Shown: positions 7,097 to 12,374 of the stretch, one piece after another
Layout of the letters: each line of letters starts with the position of its first letter
Numbering within the stretch: position 1 is the stretch's first letter
NCBI GenBank assembly: GCA_002842935.1
Contig: PHEM01000035.1
Location: 1 to 15,862 of the forward strand
From: Alphaproteobacteria bacterium HGW-Alphaproteobacteria-13
Lineage (GTDB): Bacteria > Pseudomonadota > Alphaproteobacteria > Sphingomonadales > Sphingomonadaceae
DNA length: 15,862 nucleotides
Direction: 5' to 3'
The notes under the pieces: model-generated
What the model saw: only the letters and a program-made list of their open reading frames with translations
Database searches by the model: none
What the model was told of the DNA's origin: nothing
Position numbers and translations under genes: made by a program

Positions 7097-7528
7097 ATGT
7101 CCAAGACGATTTTCGTCAACCTGCCCGTCGCGGACCTCGACGCGTCGAAGGCCTTCTATGAAGCGCTGGGCTTCGTCAATGAACCGCGCTTCAGCGACGA
7201 CACCGGCGCCTGCATGGTCTGGTCCGACGCGATCTTCGTGATGATCCTGACGCACGACAAGTGGCGGCAGTTCACCGACCGCCCCATCCCCGACGCGGGG
7301 TCGAGCGAGGTGATGCTGGCAATCGGCGCCGACAGCCGCGAGGCCGTCGATGCAATGGCCAGGACCGCGGCCGCGCAGGGCGGCACCGCGGACATCAACC
7401 CGGCGCAGGACCACGGCTTCATGTACAGCCGCGCGTTCGCCGACCGCGACGGCCATGTCTGGGAGCCGTTCTGGATGGACCCGGCGGTCGCGGCCGGAGA
7501 GGCGCCCGCCGCCGAAGCGGCGCCGTGA
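7097..7528 (+). CDS. VOC-family (glyoxalase/bleomycin-resistance fold) protein
   Basis: A 143-residue protein with one vicinal-oxygen-chelate module pair. The first beta-alpha unit is FVNLPVADLDASKAFYEALGF (about 5-26) and the last is FADRDGHVWEPFWMD (about 114-128), where E123 in the HVWEPF strand matches the usual metal-ligand glutamate. Asn8 sits where many glyoxalases have a metal His, so the metal site may be altered. VOC proteins include glyoxalase I, dioxygenases and antibiotic-binding proteins; the exact activity cannot be read here. A short Ala/Pro-rich tail follows the domain. AAGGAA lies upstream of the ATG. It lies 21 bp after the SRPBCC gene, in the probable operon. Confidence 0.9.
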   Translation: MSKTIFVNLPVADLDASKAFYEALGFVNEPRFSDDTGACMVWSDAIFVMILTHDKWRQFTDRPIPDAGSSEVMLAIGADSREAVDAMARTAAAQGGTADINPAQDHGFMYSRAFADRDGHVWEPFWMDPAVAAGEAPAAEAAP

Positions 7529-7553
7529 GCGCGGCCGCGAAAGGAGCAAAGCC

Positions 7554-7700
7554 ATGCCCGTCGATCCCGGCGCCCCATCCGGATCACCACCTTCGACTGG
7601 GTGCCGGATTTCGCGCGCGGCTTCGTCCGCGACTGGCGGCCGGGCGTGTGAGGAGATCGATCTCGATTATGCCGAGCATCTGATCAGCGGCATTCAAGGA
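7554..7700 (+). pseudogene. Remnant of a glutathione S-transferase gene (frameshifted, 3' truncated)
   Basis: A strong ribosome binding site (AAGGAG, 7541-7546) and ATG at 7554 open MPVDPGAP, but the frame then becomes nonsense. Shifting frame from 7577 gives IRITTFDWVPDFARGFVRD, the typical N-terminal strand and helix of one GST subfamily. Shifting back from 7647 gives CEEIDLDYAEHLISGI, which continues that thioredoxin fold (normally ...RDLRxRWACEEI...). The lesions are explained by loss of one C from a C-run near 7573-7576 and about 5 bp near 7634-7646. After about 45 codons the similarity ends, and the remaining roughly 170 residues are missing before the DUF1428 gene. A ribosome starting at 7554 would run out of frame to 7904, inside the DUF1428 gene. 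GST assignment is by recalled family sequence. The single-base lesion could be a sequencing error, but the missing 3' part cannot. Confidence 0.62.
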
Positions 7701-7746
7701 AGAAGCGGGACCACCCGCCTGATACCCCCCTCGAAGGAGAGAGACG

Positions 7747-8469
7747 ATGACCTATGTGGAAGGATTTGTCCTTGCGGTGCCGACCGCGAAGAAGGAAGAC
7801 TATCGCAGACACGCCGAAGGCGGCGCGCCGCTGTTCAGGGAATATGGCGCGGCGCGCATGGTCGAATGCTGGGGGGACGACATCCCCGACGGCAAGGTCA
7901 ATGATTTCAAGGGCGCCGTGCAGGCGAAGCCCGACGAGACGGTCGTGTTCAGTTGGTTCGAATATCCCGATAAGGCCGCGCGCGACGCCGCGAACGAAAA
8001 GATGATGAACGACCCGCGCATGAAGGAAATGGGCGCGGACATGCCGTTCGACGGCCAGCGCATGATCTATGGCGGGTTCGAGGCGATCGTCGATGATCGC
8101 GGCGACGGCGCGATGGGCTATGTCGACGGCTTCCTCGTGCCGGTCCCCGAGGGCAACCGGGAAGCCTATCGCGCCTTGGCGCAGCAGGCGTCGGATGTGT
8201 TCATCGAGCATGGCGCGACCCGCGTCGTCGAGGCGTGGGGCGACGACGTTCCCGACGGCAAGGTCACCGACTTCGCCCGCGCCGCGCACCGCAATCCGGG
8301 CGAGACGGTCGTGTTCAGCTGGATCGAATGGCCCAGCAAGGAAGCGCGCGTCGCGGGATGGGACAAGGTCATGGCCGACGAACGGATGCAGCCCGAACCC
8401 GAAGAGGAGCGCCCCTTCGACGGGATGCGCATGATCTATGGCGGCTTCGCCCCGATCGTTGAGGCATAG
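7747..8469 (+). CDS. Tandem double DUF1428 protein
   Basis: A 240-residue protein made of two homologous DUF1428 (YbaA-like) domains. Domain 1 is about 1-116 (MTYVEGFVLAVP ... WGDDIPDGKV at 42-51 ... RMIYGGFEAIV). Domain 2 is about 123-239 (MGYVDGFLVPVP ... WGDDVPDGKV at 164-173 ... RMIYGGFAPIV). Single-domain members are about 115-120 residues, so this is an internal duplication and fusion. The fold is a ferredoxin-like alpha/beta barrel resembling antibiotic-biosynthesis-monooxygenase (ABM) type proteins, but function is unknown. Parts of the two halves are nearly identical in DNA (around 7936-7960 and 8300-8325). The ATG is preceded by GAAGGAGAG. It follows the GST remnant and precedes a PhnB-type gene by 22 bp. 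Confidence 0.9.
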   Translation: MTYVEGFVLAVPTAKKEDYRRHAEGGAPLFREYGAARMVECWGDDIPDGKVNDFKGAVQAKPDETVVFSWFEYPDKAARDAANEKMMNDPRMKEMGADMPFDGQRMIYGGFEAIVDDRGDGAMGYVDGFLVPVPEGNREAYRALAQQASDVFIEHGATRVVEAWGDDVPDGKVTDFARAAHRNPGETVVFSWIEWPSKEARVAGWDKVMADERMQPEPEEERPFDGMRMIYGGFAPIVEA

Positions 8470-8491
8470 AACCGCCGGAAGGAGAGATGCC

Positions 8492-8908
8492 ATGGAAGAC
8501 CAGTCCCCCACCAGCGGCCTGACGCCGCACATCGCGATTCCCGACGGCCGCGGCAGCGAGGCGATCGCCTTTTATGCCAAGGCGTTCGGCGCCGCCGAGC
8601 GGATGCGGATGCCCGGCGAGGACGGCAAGCGGCTGATGCACGCGCATTTGATCGTCAACGGCGCGTCGCTGATGCTGCACGACGATTTCCCCGAATATAC
8701 CGGCGGCGCGATGGCGCCGCCGTCGGGGGTCACGCTGCATCTGGCCGTCGATGACGCGGACGCCTGGCACGCGCGCGCCGTCGCGGCAGGCGCGGCGTCG
8801 CGGCTCGATCCGCACGACGCCTTTTGGGGGGCCCGCTATGCGCAGGTCACGGACCCTTTCGGCCATAGCTGGTCGATCAGCAGCCCCGTCAAGGGAGACG
8901 CGCCATGA
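8492..8908 (+). CDS. PhnB-type VOC-family protein
   Basis: A 138-residue protein. The sequence LTPHIAIPDGRGSEAIAFYAKAFGAAERMRMPGEDGKRLMHAHLIVNGASLMLHDDFPEY and the ending YAQVTDPFGHSWSIS are typical of the PhnB/YdhR-like subgroup of the VOC superfamily. The subgroup's name comes from a gene near phosphonate genes, but most members have no proven role. The residues HAHL (about 50-53) and the final FGHSWSI strand occupy the usual ligand positions. The start at 8492 has GGAAGGAGAG upstream and gives a normal N-terminus; the frame is open further upstream. Its stop overlaps the next gene's start as ATGA, indicating translational coupling. Confidence 0.9.
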   Translation: MEDQSPTSGLTPHIAIPDGRGSEAIAFYAKAFGAAERMRMPGEDGKRLMHAHLIVNGASLMLHDDFPEYTGGAMAPPSGVTLHLAVDDADAWHARAVAAGAASRLDPHDAFWGARYAQVTDPFGHSWSISSPVKGDAP

Positions 8909-9393
8909 ACCGGAACCCCGTGACGCTGTGCCTGTGGTACGACAAGGATGCCGAGGAGGCGGCGCATTTCTATGCCGCGACCTTTCCGGGCAGCCGGGTC
9001 GGCGCGGTCCACCGCGCCCCCGGCGACAATCCCAGCGGCCGCGAAGGCGACGTGCTGACGGTCGATTTCACCGTCCTAGGCATATCCTGCGTCGGCCTGA
9101 ACGGCGGTCCCGCCTTTCCGCAGAGCGAGGCCTTTTCCTTTCAGGTCCATACCGACACGCAGGAAGAGACCGATCGCTATTGGAACGCGATCGTCGGCCA
9201 TGGCGGACAGGAAAGCATGTGCGGCTGGTGCAAGGACAAATGGGGTCTCAATTGGCAGATCACGCCGCGCGCGCTGACCGACGCAGTGATGGGCGACGAC
9301 AAGGCGGCGGCGAAGCGCGCATTCGAGGCGATGATGACGATGAAGAAGATCGACATCGCGGCGATCGAAGCCGCCGTGCGCGGCGCGGCCTGA
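8905..9393 (+). CDS. PhnB-like VOC protein (3-demethylubiquinone-9 3-methyltransferase-type annotation)
   Basis: A 162-residue protein. VTLCLWYDKDAEEAAHFYAATFPGS opens the domain, and FPQSEAFSFQVHTDTQEETDRYWNAIVGHGG, then CGWCKDKWGLNWQITP close it; this combination is diagnostic of the family often mislabelled 3-demethylubiquinone-9 3-methyltransferase. There is no Rossmann methyltransferase fold, so the methyltransferase name should not be used. The C-terminal helix with AAKRAFEAMMTMKKIDIAAIEAA is also typical. The ATG overlaps the previous stop, and AGGGAGA lies upstream. The two neighbouring PhnB-type proteins are from different subgroups, so they are not a recent duplication. Confidence 0.92.
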   Translation: MNRNPVTLCLWYDKDAEEAAHFYAATFPGSRVGAVHRAPGDNPSGREGDVLTVDFTVLGISCVGLNGGPAFPQSEAFSFQVHTDTQEETDRYWNAIVGHGGQESMCGWCKDKWGLNWQITPRALTDAVMGDDKAAAKRAFEAMMTMKKIDIAAIEAAVRGAA

Positions 9394-9397
9394 CGCC

Positions 9398-10051
9398 ATG
9401 CCGACTCTCTATGGCCACCCCTTTTCCAGCTATAGCTGGAAGGCGCAGATCGCCCTTTATGAAAAGGGCGTGGATTTCGACTATCGCATCGTCGAACCCG
9501 ATCAGCCGCAGCATGGCGAGGAGTTACGGTCGCATTGGCCAGTCGGCAAATTCCCGCTGCTCGTCGATGACGGCACCGTTTTGTTCGAGGCGTCGATCAT
9601 CGTCGAATATCTCGACCGCATCGCCCCCGAGCCGCGCCTGATCCCGGCGGAGGCGGAAGCAGCGCTGAAGGTCCGGCTGCTCGACCGCGTGTTCGACAAT
9701 CATGTGATGACGCCGATGCAGGAGATTGTCGGCGACGCGATCCGCGGCCCCGACGGCCATGTCCCGGCGATCGTCGACAAGGCGAAGGCGGCGCTGGACG
9801 CCGTCTATGGCTGGCTCGACAAGGAGCTGGCGAGCGGCGGCTGGGCGACGGCGGACGGCTTCACGCTGGCCGACTGCGCCGCGGCGCCGTCGCTTTTCTA
9901 TGCCGACTGGGCGCACGCGATTCCCGCCCGCCACGAAAATCTGCGCGCCTATCGCGCGCGCCTGCTCGCGCGCCCGTCCGTGGCGCGGGCCGTCGACGGC
10001 GGGCGTCCCTATCGCGCCTTTTTCCCCCTCGGCGCACCCGACCGGGATTAG
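9398..10051 (+). CDS. Glutathione S-transferase family protein
   Basis: A 217-residue protein. The N-terminal thioredoxin-like domain (1-77) has the opening MPTLYGHPFSSYSWKAQIALYEKGVDFDYRIV-type pattern, with S10/S11 as candidate glutathione-activating residues, the cis-proline P53 in GKFPLLV, and E64/S66 in LFEASIIVEYL binding the glutathione gamma-Glu. The C-terminal helical domain (about 88-205) contains the conserved LADCAAAPSLFYADW N-capping segment. It should conjugate glutathione to electrophiles or act as a peroxidase or isomerase; substrate unknown. It starts 4 bp after the upstream stop with no clear ribosome binding site, so translation may depend on coupling. It closes the cassette. 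It may have made the broken GST at 7554 dispensable, though the two are from different subfamilies. Confidence 0.92.
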   Translation: MPTLYGHPFSSYSWKAQIALYEKGVDFDYRIVEPDQPQHGEELRSHWPVGKFPLLVDDGTVLFEASIIVEYLDRIAPEPRLIPAEAEAALKVRLLDRVFDNHVMTPMQEIVGDAIRGPDGHVPAIVDKAKAALDAVYGWLDKELASGGWATADGFTLADCAAAPSLFYADWAHAIPARHENLRAYRARLLARPSVARAVDGGRPYRAFFPLGAPDRD

Positions 10052-10137
10052 AAGATCCGCGTCCCATATCGCGGTTAACGCCGCGCTGACATTGCCGCTT
10101 TGCCTTTTGGTAGGCGCCCGCGCGCGAAAGCGGCGGC

Positions 10138-10914
10138 ATGGTTTCGCCGTCCACCCTTTTCCGCACGCTGATGATCGCGCTTTGCGCGGCCGTCCTGACA
10201 TTTGCGCCTGCGCGGGCGCAGCATATCGTGACGGTTACGACGACAACGACCGTCTGGACCTATGCCGACGACGCGGCGGATGACGACGACGACGATGATT
10301 TCGCCCTGCTGGACGATGAAGCGCTGAGCGATGAGGACGAACCGGCCGCGCTGCGGCGCTATGCCCCCAGCCCCGCGCTGACCGCCTCTTTCGGCCGCGC
10401 ACGCGCGCATTTCGGTCCCTTCGCCGTGATCGACGCGAACACCGTCCGCATGGCAGGCGACGTCACGTCGGCGACGCCGCGCCAGTTCGCCGCGATGATG
10501 GCCGCCTTTCCGGCGCTGAAGCGGATCGAGATGGTCGATTGCCCCGGCAGCCTCGACGAAGACGCCAATCTGGCGCTCGCCCGCGCGATTCGCCGCGCGG
10601 GGATGGAAACCATCGTCCCCAGCGGCGGGTCGGTGCGGTCGGGCGCAGTCGAGCTGTGGCTGGCAGGCGTCACGCGCCGCGCGGCCCCCGATGCCGAGTT
10701 CGGCGTCCACAGCTGGGCCGACGAATATGGGCGCGAGGCGAACGACTATCCCACGCACGACCCGGTCCACGCCGAATATCTGAACTATTACCGCGAAATG
10801 GGGATGGACGACGCCAGGGCGCGCGCTTTCTATGCGCTGACCAACGCGACCCCGTTCGACGATGTCCGTTACCTGACGCGCGACGACATGGCGCGATTCG
10901 TCACGCTGAACTGA
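10138..10914 (+). CDS. Secreted protein with Asp-rich region and possible ClpP-like (COG3904-type) domain
   Basis: A 258-residue protein. Residues 1-28 are a signal peptide (FRTLMIALCAAVLTFAPARA) with an Ala-x-Ala cleavage site before Q28. A Thr-rich strand follows (VTVTTTTTVWTY), then a strongly acidic stretch (44-68) with a run of seven Asp. From about 95 the pattern resembles periplasmic ClpP/crotonase-fold proteins: AVIDANTVRMAGDVTSATPRQF, a strand near 128-135 (KRIEMVDCPGSLDEDANLALARAIRRAG), SGGSVRSGAVELWLAGVTRR with S168 where ClpP-like proteins have the Ser, and FGVHSW with H191 matching the His. Catalysis is not proven and this assignment is from recalled patterns only. The 86-bp spacer upstream contains a CGCGG-CCGCG hairpin (10070-10085), and no clear promoter was found. 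It seems to be transcribed separately from the cassette. Confidence 0.8.
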   Translation: MVSPSTLFRTLMIALCAAVLTFAPARAQHIVTVTTTTTVWTYADDAADDDDDDDFALLDDEALSDEDEPAALRRYAPSPALTASFGRARAHFGPFAVIDANTVRMAGDVTSATPRQFAAMMAAFPALKRIEMVDCPGSLDEDANLALARAIRRAGMETIVPSGGSVRSGAVELWLAGVTRRAAPDAEFGVHSWADEYGREANDYPTHDPVHAEYLNYYREMGMDDARARAFYALTNATPFDDVRYLTRDDMARFVTLN

Positions 10915-10939
10915 GACGGCTGCGTGCGTTAAACCTGAA

Positions 10940-11048
10940 CCGTATCCCCGAGCGAAGACGAGGGGCTTGTTCGAGCGGAGCGAGAACCCGCACCGCCGCT
11001 GCCTCGACTTCGCTCGGCAAAGCCCCTCGTCTTCGCTCGGGGATACGG
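10940..11048. repeat. 109-bp palindromic element with 29-bp perfect arms
   Basis: The left arm (10940-10968, CCGTATCCCCGAGCGAAGAC...) and right arm (11020-11048) are exact reverse complements over 29 bp. The 51-bp interior contains partial copies of the same GAGCGAAG-type unit (near 10972-10984 and 11003-11017), so the whole can fold into one long imperfect hairpin. It lies between two plus-strand genes and could stop transcription from the upstream gene, although no T-run follows. It resembles dispersed sphingomonad intergenic repeats that I recall. Confidence 0.85.
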
Positions 11049-11108
11049 CGTCATGGAATTTACCGCCGCCACTGTAGCGCCGTTGTAATACGCCCGCGCC
11101 TTTCCCAC

Positions 11109-11429
11109 ATGGGCGCGATGGCGAAACGCGGACTTTACCAGCGACTGCGGTCGAATGCGCAGATACGATATGCGCTGTTCGTCACCGGCGTCCTGCTGAT
11201 GATCGTCGCCGTCATTATCGGCCCGTTGCCCGGTCCCGGTTTCCTGATCGTCTTTCCCGTCGGGCTGATGCTGGCGCTTCAGAACAGCGTCTGGGCGAAG
11301 CGCCGCTATGTTCGCTTCAAATGGCGGCACCCGCGCTATGGCGCATGGACCGACCGCGTGATGCGCCGCGTTAGCGCCGCGCGGCGGCGCGCGCGCGACC
11401 GGCTGGAACGGGTATGGGATGACGATTGA
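11109..11429 (+). CDS. Small PGPGW-type transmembrane protein
   Basis: A 106-residue inner-membrane protein with a basic N-terminus (AKRGLYQRLRSNAQIR), two hydrophobic segments (ALFVTGVLLMIVAVIIGPLP and GFLIVFPVGLMLAL) joined by the GPLPGPG motif, and a basic C-terminal tail (WAKRRYVRFKWRHPRYGAW ... RRVSAARRRARDRLERVW). The LPGPG element between two helices is the hallmark of the PGPGW putative transmembrane family; function unknown. The start is ATG 11109 or ATG 11118, and neither has a clear ribosome binding site. The gene's TGA stop is inside the -35 box of the following rpmH promoter. Confidence 0.8.
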   Translation: MGAMAKRGLYQRLRSNAQIRYALFVTGVLLMIVAVIIGPLPGPGFLIVFPVGLMLALQNSVWAKRRYVRFKWRHPRYGAWTDRVMRRVSAARRRARDRLERVWDDD

Positions 11430-11454
11430 CTTTGCGGGCAGACTCGCTTATCCG
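11426..11454 (+). promoter_or_regulatory. Probable rpmH promoter
   Basis: TTGACT (11426-11431), a 17-bp spacer, then TATCCG (11449-11454). The -35 is strong and the -10 moderate. The upstream gene's stop codon lies within the -35 box. It would give rpmH a leader of about 70 nt containing the hairpin at 11468-11494. Confidence 0.55.
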
Positions 11455-11467
11455 CGCCGTGATTGGC

Positions 11468-11494
11468 GGCCGCCCGCGTTTGGCGGCCCTTTTT
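11468..11494 (+). terminator. Intrinsic-terminator-like hairpin in front of rpmH
   Basis: GGCCGCC (11468-11474), a 7-nt loop, GGCGGCC (11482-11488), then CTTTTT (11489-11494). A GC-only 7-bp stem followed by five T is a classic terminator shape. It lies between the probable promoter and rpmH, so it is either the terminator of the PGPGW gene, with rpmH using another promoter, or an attenuator in the rpmH leader. Confidence 0.6.
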
Positions 11495-11530
11495 CGTTAG
11501 ATTTATCGAAGAGATTTTGGGGATACCGCG

Positions 11531-11665
11531 ATGAAGCGCACCTATCAACCGAGCCGCCTCGTGCGCAAGCGCCGTCACGGCTTCCGCGCCCGCAAGGCGA
11601 CCGTCGGCGGCCGCAAGGTCCTGGCCGCCCGCCGCGCGCGCGGCCGCAAGAAGCTGTCGGCCTGA
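11531..11665 (+). CDS. rpmH: 50S ribosomal protein L34
   Basis: A 44-residue, Arg/Lys-rich protein with the universal L34 start MKRTYQPS and the pattern RRHGFRARKATVGGRKVLAARRARGRKKLSA, normal in length and sequence. L34 is a late-assembling protein of the large ribosomal subunit that contacts 23S rRNA. GGGGAT precedes the ATG. It is followed 11 bp later by rnpA, the usual order in bacteria. In many species its mRNA is strongly expressed compared with rnpA. Confidence 0.98.
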   Translation: MKRTYQPSRLVRKRRHGFRARKATVGGRKVLAARRARGRKKLSA

Positions 11666-11676
11666 CGGCAGCCGGT

Positions 11677-12120
11677 GTGCGCCCCGTGCGCACCCTTTCC
11701 AGACGCAGCGAGTTCCTGGCCGCGAATCGCGGCCTTCGCTTTCCCATGCCCGGCTTCGTCCTGCTCGTCCGCCCGCGCGGCGATGGCGACGATGTGCCGG
11801 GCGTCGGCTTTACCGTCAGCAAGAAAGTCGGCAACGCCGTCACCCGCAACCGCATGAAGCGCCGCCTGCGCGCGCTGGCCCGCGCGGCGCTGCCCGAATC
11901 GGGGATCACGGGCGCGGACCATGTGCTGATCGGGCGGCCCGGCGGCAACGATATCGCCTTTGCCGAGCTTGGCGAGCATCTCGATTCGGCGCTGAAGCGC
12001 GCGGCGAAAAAATTGGCCTCCGCTCTCCCCGCCCGTCACCCCGGACTTGATCCGGGGTCCCGCTCGGCGAAAAGCGGGACCCCGGATCAAGTCCGGGGTG
12101 ACGCGGGAGGACAAGCATGA
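11677..12120 (+). CDS. rnpA: Ribonuclease P protein component
   Basis: About 147 residues from the GTG at 11677; a second GTG at 11686 would also fit (RTLSRRSEFLAANRG). Family features are LSRRSEFLAANRG at the N-terminus, GFTVSKKVGNAVTRNRMKRRLR (the RNR motif at 57-65), and ADHVLIGRPG followed by a final helix ALKRAAKKLA. The protein binds the RNase P RNA and helps position pre-tRNA for 5'-end cleavage. The usual protein ends soon after that helix. Here residues of about 120-143 are encoded by a 70-bp palindrome (RHPGLDPGSRS ... GTPDQVRGD), a low-complexity addition unlikely to be part of the fold. The stop overlaps yidD as ATGA. It sits in the conserved rpmH-rnpA-yidD-yidC order. Confidence 0.95.
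   Translation: MRPVRTLSRRSEFLAANRGLRFPMPGFVLLVRPRGDGDDVPGVGFTVSKKVGNAVTRNRMKRRLRALARAALPESGITGADHVLIGRPGGNDIAFAELGEHLDSALKRAAKKLASALPARHPGLDPGSRSAKSGTPDQVRGDAGGQA
12034..12103. repeat. 70-bp palindrome translated inside rnpA
   Basis: Arms of 31 bp (12034-12064 and 12073-12103) are exact reverse complements around an 8-nt loop (CGGCGAAA). The arm carries CACCCCGGACTTGATCCGGG, a sequence I recall as a common alphaproteobacterial palindromic repeat. In mRNA it would form a very stable hairpin just before the yidD start. Confidence 0.93.
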
Positions 12121-12329
12121 TCGCCCGCCTCCTCATCCTGATCGCCCGCGCGTGGCAGGTCGGCCCGTCGCGCATCCTGCCGCCGACCTGCCGCTATACG
12201 CCGTCGTGCAGCGCCTATGCGATCACAGCGCTTCAGCGCCATGGTGCGATCAAGGGTGGCTGGATGGCGATTAAGCGGCTATTGCGCTGCCATCCCTGGG
12301 GCGGGCACGGCCACGACCCGGTGCCGTGA
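12117..12329 (+). CDS. yidD: Membrane protein insertion efficiency factor YidD
   Basis: A 70-residue protein with the family signature CRYTPSCSAYAITALQRHG followed by GWMAIKRLLRCHPWGGHGHDPVP. The three conserved cysteines are present. The N-terminal amphipathic helix (MIARLLILIARAWQV) attaches it to the inner face of the cytoplasmic membrane, where it aids YidC/Sec-dependent insertion. Length is normal. Start ATG overlaps the rnpA stop (ATGA), and GGGAGGACAAGC lies upstream as ribosome binding site, just after the rnpA palindrome. yidC follows after 45 bp. Confidence 0.97.
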   Translation: MIARLLILIARAWQVGPSRILPPTCRYTPSCSAYAITALQRHGAIKGGWMAIKRLLRCHPWGGHGHDPVP

Positions 12330-12374
12330 CGGCGCCGAATCCCCCGACATCGATGAAGAAAGACGGAAAACAGC

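Noticed and set aside
8905..9393. Ubiquinone methyltransferase function for the PhnB-like protein
   Set aside because: The name is a historical mis-annotation; the sequence is a VOC fold without a SAM-binding motif.
11447..11456. DnaA-box-like TTATCCGCG near rpmH, suggesting an origin
   Set aside because: A single imperfect match that coincides with a promoter -10; no cluster of boxes, AT-rich region or dnaA gene in the window.
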